Origin: Bacteroidales bacterium UBA2295
GTDB taxonomy: Bacteria > Bacteroidota > Bacteroidia > Bacteroidales > Tenuifilaceae
Assembly: GCA_002345825.1 (NCBI GenBank)
Contig: DDWD01000051.1
Span: forward strand, 1-58,101
Length of the DNA stretch: 58,101 bases
Direction of reading: 5' to 3'
Part shown: positions 10,766 through 19,083 of the stretch, piece after piece
How positions within the stretch are numbered: position 1 is the first letter of the stretch
Layout: the number at the start of each line of letters is the position of its first letter
Notes under the pieces: model-generated
Databases searched by the model: none
The model's input: the letters and a program-made list of their open reading frames with translations, nothing else
What the model was told of the DNA's origin: nothing
Program-made: the position numbers and the translations under genes

Positions 10766-11404
10766 ATGGAAATAGTAAACGACGGTGCTTTTGTCCCCGA
10801 TAGTGAGGGGTACGAGAAAGTTGAGCGCTGGAACTCTGAAACTACAAAAAAACTAGCACAGCACTATAAATCAATCCTCGAGTTGCTTGGCGAAGATGTT
10901 AATCGCGAGGGATTGGTTGATACCCCTATGCGTGTGGCCAAAGCGATGCAATTTTTAACCCAAGGGTATAATATCGACCCTGGGAAGATCATACAATCGG
11001 CCAAATTCAAGGAGGATTACCGCCAAATGGTAATTGTTAAGGATATTGAGATATACTCCATGTGTGAGCATCACATGATACCATTCTATGGGAAGGCTCA
11101 CGTTGGGTATATTCCCAACGGCCACATTACAGGCCTAAGTAAGATTGCCCGAGTGGTTGAGGCTTTTGCTCGCAGGCTCCAGGTGCAGGAGCGATTAACG
11201 GTACAAATTCGCGATTGTATTCAGGAAAATCTTAATCCGCTTGGCGTGGCAGTGGTTGTTGAGGCTGGCCATATGTGTATGCAGATGCGTGGTGTACAAA
11301 AGCAAAATTCTGTAACCACCACGTCAGCGTTTACTGGAATTTTCCTTTCCGAGATAAAAACCCGTGAGGAGTTTATTCACCTAATTGGAACAAGGTTGCA
11401 TTAG
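10766..11404 (+). CDS. folE: GTP cyclohydrolase I
   Basis: A 212-residue GTP cyclohydrolase I, which turns GTP into 7,8-dihydroneopterin triphosphate at the entry of the folate and biopterin pathways. The zinc site is complete: CEHH near residue 95 and the second cysteine in HMCMQMRGV near residue 170. DTPMRVAKAM (~50) and GLSKIARVVEAFARRLQVQERLT (given here as start and end: residues ~124-146) are family hallmarks. Length is normal for the bacterial decameric enzyme. It follows the PTPS gene on the same strand, a substrate-product pairing. Confidence 0.97.
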   Translation: MEIVNDGAFVPDSEGYEKVERWNSETTKKLAQHYKSILELLGEDVNREGLVDTPMRVAKAMQFLTQGYNIDPGKIIQSAKFKEDYRQMVIVKDIEIYSMCEHHMIPFYGKAHVGYIPNGHITGLSKIARVVEAFARRLQVQERLTVQIRDCIQENLNPLGVAVVVEAGHMCMQMRGVQKQNSVTTTSAFTGIFLSEIKTREEFIHLIGTRLH

Positions 11405-11413
11405 TTTTTTTAG

Positions 11414-11437
11414 GGAGTAGGCAATTTGTTCTACTCC
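11414..11437. other. Inverted repeat between folE and upp
   Basis: Seven-bp arms (11414-11420 and 11431-11437) around a 10-nt loop lie between these convergent genes and overlap the upp stop codon. Neither strand has a T-tract directly after the stem, so it is at best a weak bidirectional terminator. Confidence 0.35.
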
Positions 11438-12081
11438 TTACTGCCATACGCCAAATCCCCAGCGTCTCCAAGCCCTGGTACAATGTAGGATTTTACGGTG
11501 AGTTCATCGTCAGTAGCCCCTAACCAAAGGGTTACGTTTTTGTTCATCAGGTTTTTACGGGTATATTCTACACCTTCTTTCGATGCAATAATCGATACAA
11601 TGTGCGTGTGCTTTGGAGTACCTCGCTCGAGTAGCGCATTGTATGCCAGTACCATCGAAGAGCCAGTGGCCAGCATGGGGTCGGCAATTATTAGCGTTTT
11701 ATTGTCGATAGTGGGGCAGGAGAGGTGCTCAAACTGGATGTTAAAGGTTCCGTCCTTACTGTACTTTCGGTATGCCGATATGAATGCATTCTCAGCGTGA
11801 TCGAAATAGTTTAAAAACCCATTATGCATTGGCAATCCGGCCCGCATGATAGAGGCAACAACAATTCCATTTACAGGGATTTGCATTTCAGCAGTTCCAA
11901 GAGGTGTTTGGGCTTGGACCGATTTGTACTCCAGTTCCTTGCTTACTTCGTAGGCAAAAATCTCGCTTATTCTCTCCAGATTACGCCGAAACCGCATGCT
12001 GTCGAGCTGTATTGATGTGCTTCGGATTTCGTATATAAAGCTGTTGAGGATTGAGTTGGTGTTACCAAGTTCCCTTACCAT
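11431..12081 (-). CDS. upp: Uracil phosphoribosyltransferase
   Basis: A 216-residue cytosolic enzyme that salvages uracil to UMP using PRPP. The PRPP-binding loop is DPMLATGSS near residue 130, preceded by hydrophobic strand residues, and the uracil-binding C-terminal loop is YIVPGLGDAGDLAYG. Length is typical. It is convergent with folE; the next gene upstream on the same strand (radC) ends 103 bases away, so it probably has its own promoter. Confidence 0.96.
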   Translation of the reverse strand: MVRELGNTNSILNSFIYEIRSTSIQLDSMRFRRNLERISEIFAYEVSKELEYKSVQAQTPLGTAEMQIPVNGIVVASIMRAGLPMHNGFLNYFDHAENAFISAYRKYSKDGTFNIQFEHLSCPTIDNKTLIIADPMLATGSSMVLAYNALLERGTPKHTHIVSIIASKEGVEYTRKNLMNKNVTLWLGATDDELTVKSYIVPGLGDAGDLAYGSKE

Positions 12082-12184
12082 AGGATTGTTTTGTTGGTGA
12101 TAAATGTGCGTTGTTTACGGGTTCGAAAAATACTAATTAATAGTCAAACAAGTGTAGTCTCCAATACTATTTTAAGACATATAT

Positions 12185-12883
12185 TTACAGCAAGTTGTTG
12201 TCGGCAAACGAATAACATTTTTGGTCGGTAATAATTACGTGATCGAGCAGCGTGATGTCAAGGGTTGAAGCTGCTTGCTTTAGTTTTTGTGTAATCCGCT
12301 GGTCGTCGTCGCTGGGATTGTTATTGCCCGATGGATGGTTGTGGCACAGCACAATACCAATGGCCTGATGATCCAATGCTGTTCGCATAATCTTGCGGAT
12401 ATCTACTATGGTTGCCGTAAAACCACCCTCGCTAATCCTCACTCTTTCAATAATCTTGTTGGCTCTGTTAAGGAGTAAAACCCAGAATTCCTCGTGGGGT
12501 AGGTCGGCTAGCAGTGGCTGAAATAGTTCAATAACGTCGTTGCTTGATGTGATCTGCTTACGGTTTATGGCTTCGCTGGTTTTCCTCCTTCGTCCAAGTT
12601 CCAATGCTGCCATAATTGTAATGCCTTTGGCTTGGCCTATGCCTTTGATCTTTGTTAAATCTTTTAGCGAGAATTTACCTAATTCGTTTAGGTTGTTGTT
12701 GGCGCTGCTGAGTATGCGTTGTGCAATTCCCACCGCTGTCTCGTTTTTTGTGCCCGAACCTATTAGTATGGCCATGAGTTCGGCATCGCTCAGGCTCGCA
12801 ACGCCTTTGCTCATCATCTTTTCGCGGGGCCGATCATCTAGAGCCCACTCCTTAATGGTTAGTGGTTTGCTAACTTCCTGCAT
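12185..12883 (-). CDS. radC: RadC-family JAB/MPN domain protein
   Basis: A 232-residue RadC/UPF0758 protein. The N-terminal part carries a helix-hairpin-helix-like segment (LTKIKGIGQAKGITIMAALELGRR, residues ~68-91, 24 residues described by its ends only: starts LTKIKG, ends LGRR). The C-terminal JAB domain has the metal-binding JAMM signature HNHPSGNNNPSDDD near residue 180. Despite the name, a repair role is not established for the family; the fold is that of a metal-dependent hydrolase. Start is the ATG at 12883, with no in-frame extension supported. Confidence 0.93.
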   Translation of the reverse strand: MQEVSKPLTIKEWALDDRPREKMMSKGVASLSDAELMAILIGSGTKNETAVGIAQRILSSANNNLNELGKFSLKDLTKIKGIGQAKGITIMAALELGRRRKTSEAINRKQITSSNDVIELFQPLLADLPHEEFWVLLLNRANKIIERVRISEGGFTATIVDIRKIMRTALDHQAIGIVLCHNHPSGNNNPSDDDQRITQKLKQAASTLDITLLDHVIITDQKCYSFADNNLL

Positions 12884-12943
12884 GGCAGTAATTTTTGCAG
12901 AAAGAAAGGTACAAAAAAATAGCGTTAGTCAAAAGTTATTGCA

Positions 12944-12970
12944 TAAAAAAAAGCTCGCCAATGGCGAGCT
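12944..12970 (-). terminator. Rho-independent terminator after rpsT
   Basis: On the minus strand an 8-bp GC-rich stem (AGCTCGCC / GGCGAGCT) with a 3-nt loop is followed by eight T residues, 28 bases after the rpsT stop codon. Confidence 0.93.
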
Positions 12971-12997
12971 AATATCTAACATCTAAATAGTTTAATG

Positions 12998-13252
12998 CTA
13001 TTGTAGTGCATTAACATGAAGAGATAGTGAACTCTTCAGGTTTGCGGCTTTATTCTTATGAATAATGCTCTTTTTGGCTAGTTTGTCCAACATCGACGAT
13101 ACCTTAGGTAGCATCTCTTGTGCAGCAGCTTTGTCGGTAGTGCCTCTAAGTTCCTTAAGGGCATTACGGGTTGTACGTGCAAAGTACTTGTTATGAAGCC
13201 TACGGCTTTCAGACTGACGAATTCTTTTGATTGCTGACTTGTGGTTTGCCAT
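12998..13252 (-). CDS. rpsT: 30S ribosomal protein S20
   Basis: An 84-residue, strongly basic protein beginning MANHKSAIKRIRQSE, the canonical S20 start. It binds 16S rRNA in the small subunit. The gene sits 25 bases after the 3' end of tRNA-Glu with no promoter visible between, so both are probably one transcript from the promoter at 13396-13426, ending at the terminator at 12944-12970. Confidence 0.98.
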   Translation of the reverse strand: MANHKSAIKRIRQSESRRLHNKYFARTTRNALKELRGTTDKAAAQEMLPKVSSMLDKLAKKSIIHKNKAANLKSSLSLHVNALQ

Positions 13253-13277
13253 TTTTTTATGCTATTAAGTATAAAAG

Positions 13278-13352
13278 TGGTAGCCCGTAGGGGAATCGAA
13301 CCCCTGTTACCAGGATGAAAACCTGGCGTCCTAACCCCTAGACGAACGGGCC
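13278..13352 (-). tRNA. tRNA-Glu (anticodon UUC), CCA encoded
   Basis: On the minus strand: acceptor arm GGCCCGT pairing with ACGGGCT (one G-U), D arm, a 5-bp anticodon stem CCAGG/CCTGG around the loop TTTTCAT giving anticodon TTC, then T arm GGGGTTCGATTCCCC. The discriminator A is followed by an encoded CCA at 13278-13280. The mature body is 13281-13352. Confidence 0.97.
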
Positions 13353-13395
13353 ATCATTTCAATTGTTGTATCGCCTTACCATCGTAAAGCGGGTG

Positions 13396-13426
13396 CAAAG
13401 GTAATTGAAAATTTATTTCTTGCAAA
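13396..13426 (-). promoter_or_regulatory. Bacteroidota sigma-ABfr promoter for tRNA-Glu/rpsT
   Basis: On the minus strand TTTG (13426-13423), exactly 19 bases, then TACCTTTG (13403-13396): a perfect TTTG-N19-TAnnTTTG promoter, about 44 bases upstream of the tRNA 5' end. Confidence 0.85.
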
Positions 13427-13453
13427 AAAATGAATAAAATTTTTGCAAAAAAA

Positions 13454-13936
13454 TTACTTGAAAGTGTACCTGATGGATAAGCCCGTGTTAAACCAAAGTC
13501 CTATGTCATTTACAATGTTTAGGATAGGCAATATATCCAGGCTAATCGATATAGGCGCACTCTCAAATACGTATTCAACACCAACAATTCCATCTACGCC
13601 CAAATAAAGTTCTCCTCCCATTGATCCTGCAAATGGGCTGTTGCCATCGGATTTGGCCGTTGCTAGGTGGGCTCCAGCTCCATAGTACCATTCAAAGCCC
13701 GGAGCATCTGGTATTTTGTTGTGAATTTGGTAAAGGCCAGTAACCCCAAAACCGCCCCAGCCAAACGAGAACACCCCTTCAACGGCTGTAAAGTCCGTTA
13801 GAAATTGTTTAACAGTTATCCCCGAGGGATATCCGCCGCGCAATCCCAAACCAGTGTTGTAAGTTTGTTGGGCCTTGGTGCCCATTGAAAATACGATAAA
13901 AAACAGAAAGATTACCGAAAAATGTTTGATTCTCAT
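13454..13936 (-). CDS. Small outer-membrane beta-barrel protein, function unknown
   Basis: A 160-residue protein with a clear signal peptide (residues 1-22, cleavage expected after MGTKA, followed by QQ as is usual in Bacteroidota). The mature part is rich in alternating glycine/aromatic strands (FSFGWGGFGVTGLYQI, FEWYYGAGAHLATA) and ends in an outer-membrane-type strand with a final phenylalanine-lysine (SIRYTFK). This fits a small eight-stranded barrel. No specific family is recognised. It stands alone between the tRNA and the GNAT gene. Confidence 0.7.
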   Translation of the reverse strand: MRIKHFSVIFLFFIVFSMGTKAQQTYNTGLGLRGGYPSGITVKQFLTDFTAVEGVFSFGWGGFGVTGLYQIHNKIPDAPGFEWYYGAGAHLATAKSDGNSPFAGSMGGELYLGVDGIVGVEYVFESAPISISLDILPILNIVNDIGLWFNTGLSIRYTFK

Positions 13937-13980
13937 ACTCGTGTTTTATAGTTATGGTTATAAATAGTTATGTTTAGTTG

Positions 13981-14556
13981 CTAATCGAAGTCTAGTACAT
14001 CGTTCTCAGTGTTTGTTTTCTTGTTTACCTTTATGTAATATTTTGTAAGGGTGTTGAGTCCTTGATTTTCTTCATCTGCAGGGATTGGCTTAAAACCTAG
14101 TTTTTTTAACGAGGCCATGGCTGCTTTATTGTTAAGGTCGGCCTCAATAAGTATTGTTTTAAATAGGTTTGCCTCTTTGGCCCATTCAATTATTCCTTGC
14201 ATAACCTCGGTTGCATAACCTTTTCGACGGTATGGTGGTTCAATGCTAAAAAAAACTTCTACCTCCCCCTCGGGGGTAGGTTTACCGTTGAAAGTGAATT
14301 GCCCAACTATGCATTCATTTTTCCTGTCAATCATTGTCCATAATGTGTAGAACAGGTAATCACTGGTTTTGTTGTTCCACACATGGGGAGTCTGCTCAAG
14401 CATTTCGGCTAACTCTTCGCAGTAGGCTGAGGGTAGTTCTAATCCTGATACTTGGCACCTGGCCATCTTTTCGAATTCAGCCCTTGATTTAATAATTGTC
14501 TTAAGCTCATTGAGATCAAGCGGCACAACTTCGATTCGTTCTGTCAAAACATTCAT
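13981..14556 (-). CDS. GNAT-family N-acetyltransferase
   Basis: A 191-residue acetyltransferase of the RimJ/RimL-like GNAT type. The core shows a substrate strand (IVGQFTFNGKP), an acetyl-CoA pyrophosphate loop in PYRRKGYATEVMQGIIEW (residues ~110-127, R-R-K-G-Y-A) and the closing motif AAMASLKKLGFKPI. Acetyl acceptor unknown. It starts 27 bases after the mpl stop codon on the same strand, so it may be co-transcribed with mpl. Confidence 0.85.
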   Translation of the reverse strand: MNVLTERIEVVPLDLNELKTIIKSRAEFEKMARCQVSGLELPSAYCEELAEMLEQTPHVWNNKTSDYLFYTLWTMIDRKNECIVGQFTFNGKPTPEGEVEVFFSIEPPYRRKGYATEVMQGIIEWAKEANLFKTILIEADLNNKAAMASLKKLGFKPIPADEENQGLNTLTKYYIKVNKKTNTENDVLDFD

Positions 14557-14583
14557 GGCTTTGTTTTTTTTCAGTTTGCTGGT

Positions 14584-15975
14584 TTAGATGTCAAGATATC
14601 GTCGGGGGAAACTGTCGTCATCTGTAATGGAACCTGCCAAAGTATCGATATCAAGCTCCGAAAAGTTGCCCGACGACATAAGAAGTAGGTTGGTGTTGTC
14701 CCAGAAATGGTTAGTAAGAAATACTCTCATCTCCTCAATTTCAGTAAAGATTTTTAGATTGCTACACCCAAATTGTTCCTTTACAGTATCGGGCGATAAT
14801 GGGTTGAGCCTTTTGTGTGCTAAAGTTTTTGGGTTGTAATACACAATGGGTACATCGGCAGCACACATGGTGTTTTTGTACTCTGTCAAAAAATTTGGGT
14901 TCAGGCTGCTAAATGTATGAAGCTCTAGACAAGCCACTAGTTTACGGTATGGGTAGGTTTCGTTCACGCCATCAATGGTGGCTTTTACTTTTGAGGGGGC
15001 GTGCGCAAAATCGAGGAATACGTCGGTGGTTTCACCTCTTCTGATAATTTGGAGTCGCTTGCCTGCGCCTCCAAAGGTGGCAATTGCATTGTAAAATTGA
15101 ATGTCGGTTATGCTTAGCAGGTTGCATACGCTTTTGGCGGCCGAAATATTTTCCATGTTGTGGCTGCCAATTATTTTTAGCTTTACATCGCCATTGGGCG
15201 TCTCTAAAAAAGTTCTCTCAATATGAATATGGTGTGGGTGTGTTGTGTAGGGTTGTAGCTTTATGCCTCTTTTGGCATTCTGAGCAACCTCAACCACATG
15301 CTTGTCGTTGGCGCAGTATACAAGATGCCCGTTGGGTTCAATGGTATCAACAAAAACATTAAATTGCTTGCGGTACTGCTCAAAGGTGGGGAAAACATTG
15401 ATATGATCCCATGCAATACCCGAAATTACTGCTATATGCGGTTTGTATAGGTGAAACTTTGGTCGGGGATCGATGGGTGAGGTGAGGTACTCATCGCCTT
15501 CAAAAATGGCAAGGTTTGTACTATCCGATAGGCTAACCATAGTGTCGAACCCCTCAATCTGAGCCCCCACCATGTAGTCGAAACTTTGCCCAACCTCGCG
15601 TAGCACGTGCATTATCATAGAGGTGATGGTGGTTTTTCCGTGGCTTCCGCCAATAACCACACGGGTTTTGCCTTTGGTTTGTTGGTACAGGTACTCGGGG
15701 TACGAGTATATTTTTATACCTAATTCTTTGGCGCGCAGTAGCTCGGGGTTGTCGGTTCGGGCATGCATCCCCAGTACAATGGCATCTATTTCTTTTGATA
15801 TTTTATTGGGAAACCATCCTGTTTTGTTGGGTAGCAAACCGTGGTGTGTTAGGTGGCTACGCGAGGGCTCAAAAATCTCGTCGTCGGATCCAGATATGCT
15901 GTACCCTTTCTGCTTTAGAGCGATGGCAAGATTATGCATGGCGCTGCCCCCTATGGCAATGAAATGAATTCTCAT
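14584..15975 (-). CDS. mpl: UDP-N-acetylmuramate:L-Ala-gamma-D-Glu-meso-DAP ligase
   Basis: A Mur-ligase-family protein of 463 residues from the ATG at 15975; an in-frame ATG 48 bases upstream exists but would put 16 unrelated residues before MRIHFIAIGG, the normal start, and would overlap the promoter. Mpl re-attaches recycled murein tripeptide to UDP-MurNAc in the cytoplasm. The N-terminal dinucleotide-like GGSAMHNLAIAL, the ATP-binding GSHGKTTITSM (~residue 108), the central EGDEY and the D-F-A-H-A-P-SKV segment of the third domain are all present. Absence of other mur genes nearby also fits a recycling enzyme rather than MurC. Confidence 0.92.
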   Translation of the reverse strand: MRIHFIAIGGSAMHNLAIALKQKGYSISGSDDEIFEPSRSHLTHHGLLPNKTGWFPNKISKEIDAIVLGMHARTDNPELLRAKELGIKIYSYPEYLYQQTKGKTRVVIGGSHGKTTITSMIMHVLREVGQSFDYMVGAQIEGFDTMVSLSDSTNLAIFEGDEYLTSPIDPRPKFHLYKPHIAVISGIAWDHINVFPTFEQYRKQFNVFVDTIEPNGHLVYCANDKHVVEVAQNAKRGIKLQPYTTHPHHIHIERTFLETPNGDVKLKIIGSHNMENISAAKSVCNLLSITDIQFYNAIATFGGAGKRLQIIRRGETTDVFLDFAHAPSKVKATIDGVNETYPYRKLVACLELHTFSSLNPNFLTEYKNTMCAADVPIVYYNPKTLAHKRLNPLSPDTVKEQFGCSNLKIFTEIEEMRVFLTNHFWDNTNLLLMSSGNFSELDIDTLAGSITDDDSFPRRYLDI

Positions 15976-15990
15976 AGCTTGTATTTGACG

Positions 15991-16019
15991 CAAAGTTAGG
16001 GAAAAATTAATGTTGCAAG
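15991..16019 (-). promoter_or_regulatory. Putative promoter for mpl
   Basis: On the minus strand CTTG, 17 bases, then TAACTTTG (15998-15991), a good -7 box 16 bases before the mpl ATG. The spacing is slightly short and the leader would be very brief. Confidence 0.5.
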
Positions 16020-16063
16020 CCAATAAAAAGACGTTATGCTAGTGTAAAGAATTGCTCTTCTTT

Positions 16064-16167
16064 TTAAATGCTTTTTAACCAGAGGGTGAATATGGTTTCG
16101 CCTGCAATGGATTTGCTCAAGGTTAATGCCCCTCCCTGTACATTTGCTAGCTGTCTGGAGAGGCTTA
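16064..16167 (-). pseudogene. Frameshifted C-terminal tail of the sensor kinase
   Basis: Read in the -1 frame relative to the kinase, this stretch encodes L-S-L-S-R-Q-L-A-N-V-Q-G-G and on to a TAA at 16066-16064, which is exactly the missing end of a HATPase domain (34 residues). The second kinase in the window has ATTGGGCTAAGC at the equivalent place; here it is ATTGGCTAAGC, one G short. Restoring one G joins both parts into a normal protein of about 454 residues. Confidence 0.85.
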
Positions 16168-17424
16168 GCCAATACCTGTTCCGTTTTTTCGGGTGGTGAA
16201 GAATGGTATAAAAATTTTGCTGTGGAGCTCTGGTGGAATGCCCGCGCCATTGTCGTTGATCTCAATAAAGATATTGTCAGCGCTATCTTTCCATACCGAC
16301 ATCTTAATTTTTGGTGATGGTATGGTTTGAACCCCCTCAATGGCATTCTTAATCAGGTTGATAACTATTTGTTCTAGCATGCCTCTGTCGGCATATGCGG
16401 TAATGTTGTTAGTAGATATAATGGTGCTAAAATTGATATTGTGCTTATTTAGCTCATCCTTAAGCAGTATGCTAATGCTATCGAAAAAACTTTTTATGTT
16501 TACTTCGGTTGGGTTAGGTTGAGGAATTAGCGTAAGGTTACGGAACCGGGTCACAAAATCTATCATTCCCCTGCTGCGATCCTCAACTATCATAAGCCCT
16601 TTTTTTATGTCGTCCATAACATCGGGTGCGTAGAATGCTCGATCCTTCTGGTGATTTGCATCCTCAAGCAGCTCGCGTAGGGTTGAGATGGTGGAATTGA
16701 TTGGACCAGCCGAGTTCATGAGTTCATGCGTAAGCACACGAATAAGCTTCTGCCAGCCCTCCATCTCGCTCTTGTCCATCTCGTTTTTTATATTTTGAAA
16801 CGAAACAATTCTAACCTCTCCGCTTTTAAATTTAATCAGCGATGCTCGAATCGATAGCTGCATTAGGTTTCCCGAAAGGAAAAGGCTTACTAGCTTCTGC
16901 TCCTGTGGCTCAATGGATTTAAGCGTGTTCGATAGGTTAAGGTCAACACTTTCGATGTTGGCTAAGTTTTTCAGGTTGCTAATTCCGAGTAATTTTTTTG
17001 CTGTCGAGTTGGCCAAGGTGATCTCTTCCTGCGAATTTATTGAAATTATCCCTATGTTAATATGCTCAATAAGCGTGGCGAGGTACTCCTTTTGTTGTTG
17101 GTTAACAATTTTTACGGCCTGGAAACGGTCAATAATCTCGTCGAATTTTTGGTAGATTCCACTAAAGCCCTTCCCCTGTAATCGGTTCGCAAATTTTGAG
17201 GTAGAATCGAAGCTTTTAAGTGTGTCGAAAAAAAGTTCAAGCTCTCGGTTCAGGGCGTTTTGACTCCGAACCAATAGAGATACTTGCAGTGTAAGTATAA
17301 CCATAAGGTTAGCCAGTATTAGCCAATCGGTTTGTATAACCGAGAAGTAAGCCAAAGCCATACAGTTGATGGTAATACCAGCAATTCTTAGCCAAATGTT
17401 TATGTGGTGTTTTTTTAGAAACAT
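16165..17424 (-). CDS. Sensor histidine kinase (NtrY/AtoS-like), truncated by a frameshift
   Basis: A 419-residue open frame of a membrane sensor kinase. Two membrane segments (~10-28 and ~32-52) with almost no periplasmic loop, a HAMP-like linker, a PAS domain (~115-215), the phospho-acceptor helix with LTHELMNS (~245) and a HATPase domain with the N box (NLIKNAIEG), G1 (NDNGAGIP) and F box (IPFFTTRKNGTGIG). The frame stops immediately after the G2 box; the last ~34 residues lie in another frame. It follows the sigma-54 regulator gene by 121 bases and is the likely partner. Because the loss is one base in a GGG run, either a sequencing error or a recent inactivation is possible. Confidence 0.88.
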   Translation of the reverse strand: MFLKKHHINIWLRIAGITINCMALAYFSVIQTDWLILANLMVILTLQVSLLVRSQNALNRELELFFDTLKSFDSTSKFANRLQGKGFSGIYQKFDEIIDRFQAVKIVNQQQKEYLATLIEHINIGIISINSQEEITLANSTAKKLLGISNLKNLANIESVDLNLSNTLKSIEPQEQKLVSLFLSGNLMQLSIRASLIKFKSGEVRIVSFQNIKNEMDKSEMEGWQKLIRVLTHELMNSAGPINSTISTLRELLEDANHQKDRAFYAPDVMDDIKKGLMIVEDRSRGMIDFVTRFRNLTLIPQPNPTEVNIKSFFDSISILLKDELNKHNINFSTIISTNNITAYADRGMLEQIVINLIKNAIEGVQTIPSPKIKMSVWKDSADNIFIEINDNGAGIPPELHSKIFIPFFTTRKNGTGIG

Positions 17425-17545
17425 GTCGATAACGTGGGATATCTATAGCGATTTTTGGTTGTGCGTAAAAGATGCTTGATTGAATGCTAAAGTAACGCCT
17501 TTTCGTAATACAGTATTTGGCTTGCTATTCCGATTGTGAGTTTTG

Positions 17546-18916
17546 TTAAATACCGTATTCTCTAATCTTTCTGTACAGGGTTTGCCTTCCAATGCCTAGT
17601 TCCTTTGCCACTGCCGAAAGGTTTCCCTTGTTCCTTTTTATGGAGTTGGTTATCAGTATGGCTTCCGCTTCGTTTAGGCTCATCGGTTTGTTGTCAAGGC
17701 TACTGCTTTCCGTTGCCGAGTGAAACAGGAGGTCGCTTGCCAGTATTCTTTCTCCATCGCACATAATTACGGCACGCTCCACAGCATGGCTAAGTTCCCT
17801 TACGTTACCAGGCCATCGATACGATGAGATTTTTTCGCATACGCTTGGGCTGAACAACAGCTTGGGCTTGCCATACTTCTCAGCGAATTTCCTGAGGTAA
17901 TAATTGGCTATTTCAATAATATCATCCCCTCTTGCTTTCAGCGGGGGTAATTCAATTTGTATGGTGTTTATTCTGTATAGCAGATCCTCGCGAAAATGGC
18001 CGCTTGTCACCATCTCACTAATATCCCTATTGGTTGCACAAATTAATCGTACATCGATGGGGGTGTTTTTTGTGTCACCAACGGCTGTGAATTCTCGGTT
18101 TTGAAGAACGGTAAGCAGCTTGGCCTGCATGGGTTGTGACAGATTTCCTATCTCATCGAGAAAAAGGGTGCCCCCATTGGCCAGGGCAAGCCTACCCGTT
18201 TTGTCCTCCTTTGCGTCGGTAAATGCCCCTTTTTTGTGGCCAAAAAGTTCGCTTTCGAAAAGGGTTTCGGTAATTGTACCCATATCGATGGTGAGAAAAA
18301 TGCCATCAGTACGGGCCGATAATCTATGAATCTCTCGAGCTATCAGCTCTTTGCCAGTGCCGTTTTCGCCTAGTATAAGGATGTTTGCATCGGTAGGGGC
18401 CACTTTCTTTATAATTTGGAATACCTCCTGCATTGGTGCTGATTGTCCTACGATTGCCTGCGACGACTTATTTATGCTCTGCTTTAGGTCGGCCTGTTGG
18501 CTCTGGAGTTGACTCACTTGCCGTTTAGAGCGGCTGAGATCCATTGCACTATTGAGGGTGGCTAGTAGCTTCTGGTTGTCCCACGGTTTTAGGATAAAAT
18601 CGGATGCCCCCTCTTTAAGCGTCTCTACTGCTAGCTCTACATCGCCATAGGCAGTTATCATGACGACTACTTGGTTCCGATCTATCTTTTTTATCTCCCT
18701 AAGCCAGTGCAATCCCTCTTGGCCGGTGTTTTCTGTCGATTCAAAATTCATATCGAGAATCACCACGTCAACCTGATGCTTGCTAAGAATTAGGGGAATA
18801 TCGTTGGGCCTTTCGGTGGATATTATTTTTGCAACCTTGCGCTTAAGAAATAGGGTTAAGGAGTCAATTACGCTGGGATTATCGTCGATAATTAGGATGG
18901 TGCCTCGATTTGTCAT
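17546..18916 (-). CDS. Sigma-54-dependent response regulator (NtrC family)
   Basis: Start chosen at 18916 (MTNRGTILIIDDNPS); the longer frame to 18970 adds 18 residues ahead of the receiver domain and overlaps the promoter. 457 residues: receiver domain with acidic DD at 11-12 and phospho-Asp55, AAA+ domain with Walker A GENGTGKE (~178), the sigma-54 contact loop as GAFTDA instead of the usual GAFTGA, Walker B GGTLFLDEIGNL, and a C-terminal Fis-type helix-turn-helix (LSAVAKELGIGRQTLYRKI). It should activate sigma-54 promoters when phosphorylated by the adjacent kinase. It is divergent from the permease at 19152, its most obvious target. Confidence 0.95.
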   Translation of the reverse strand: MTNRGTILIIDDNPSVIDSLTLFLKRKVAKIISTERPNDIPLILSKHQVDVVILDMNFESTENTGQEGLHWLREIKKIDRNQVVVMITAYGDVELAVETLKEGASDFILKPWDNQKLLATLNSAMDLSRSKRQVSQLQSQQADLKQSINKSSQAIVGQSAPMQEVFQIIKKVAPTDANILILGENGTGKELIAREIHRLSARTDGIFLTIDMGTITETLFESELFGHKKGAFTDAKEDKTGRLALANGGTLFLDEIGNLSQPMQAKLLTVLQNREFTAVGDTKNTPIDVRLICATNRDISEMVTSGHFREDLLYRINTIQIELPPLKARGDDIIEIANYYLRKFAEKYGKPKLLFSPSVCEKISSYRWPGNVRELSHAVERAVIMCDGERILASDLLFHSATESSSLDNKPMSLNEAEAILITNSIKRNKGNLSAVAKELGIGRQTLYRKIREYGI

Positions 18917-18942
18917 GAAGATTTGGGGTGTTAGGTCGAAAT

Positions 18943-18973
18943 CAAAAGTAGATATTATAAATGAGCACACAAA
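18943..18973 (-). promoter_or_regulatory. Sigma-ABfr promoter of the first regulator-kinase operon
   Basis: On the minus strand TTTG (18973-18970), 19 bases, TACTTTTG (18950-18943), 26 bases before the regulator ATG. Confidence 0.7.
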
Positions 18974-18976
18974 ACC

Positions 18977-19020
18977 ACTGGATGATTTTGGAACAGTAAC
19001 TGGATGATTTTAGCACAGGT
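18977..19020. promoter_or_regulatory. Two 22-bp direct repeats, candidate activator binding site
   Basis: Units 18977-18998 and 18999-19020 abut each other; both start ACTGGATGATTTT and agree at 18 of 22 positions by hand count. Two turns of helix apart, they lie directly upstream of the regulator's -33 box and about 65 bases upstream of the -24/-12-like element facing the permease. A binding site for the adjacent NtrC-type regulator is the natural guess. Confidence 0.55.
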
Positions 19021-19083
19021 TATGGGTTTGGTGATGTTCGTGTAATGCGTGCAAGTGGTAGAGGTATAGTTTTTTGTGTGTGT

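Noticed and set aside
16160..16195. Programmed -1 frameshift in the first kinase at the A-AAA-AAC heptamer
   Set aside because: A slippery heptamer is present in frame (CGA AAA AAC), and the tail is in the -1 frame. But slipping there would read RNRYWL in place of the essential GTGIGL box. A simple one-base loss in GGG explains everything.
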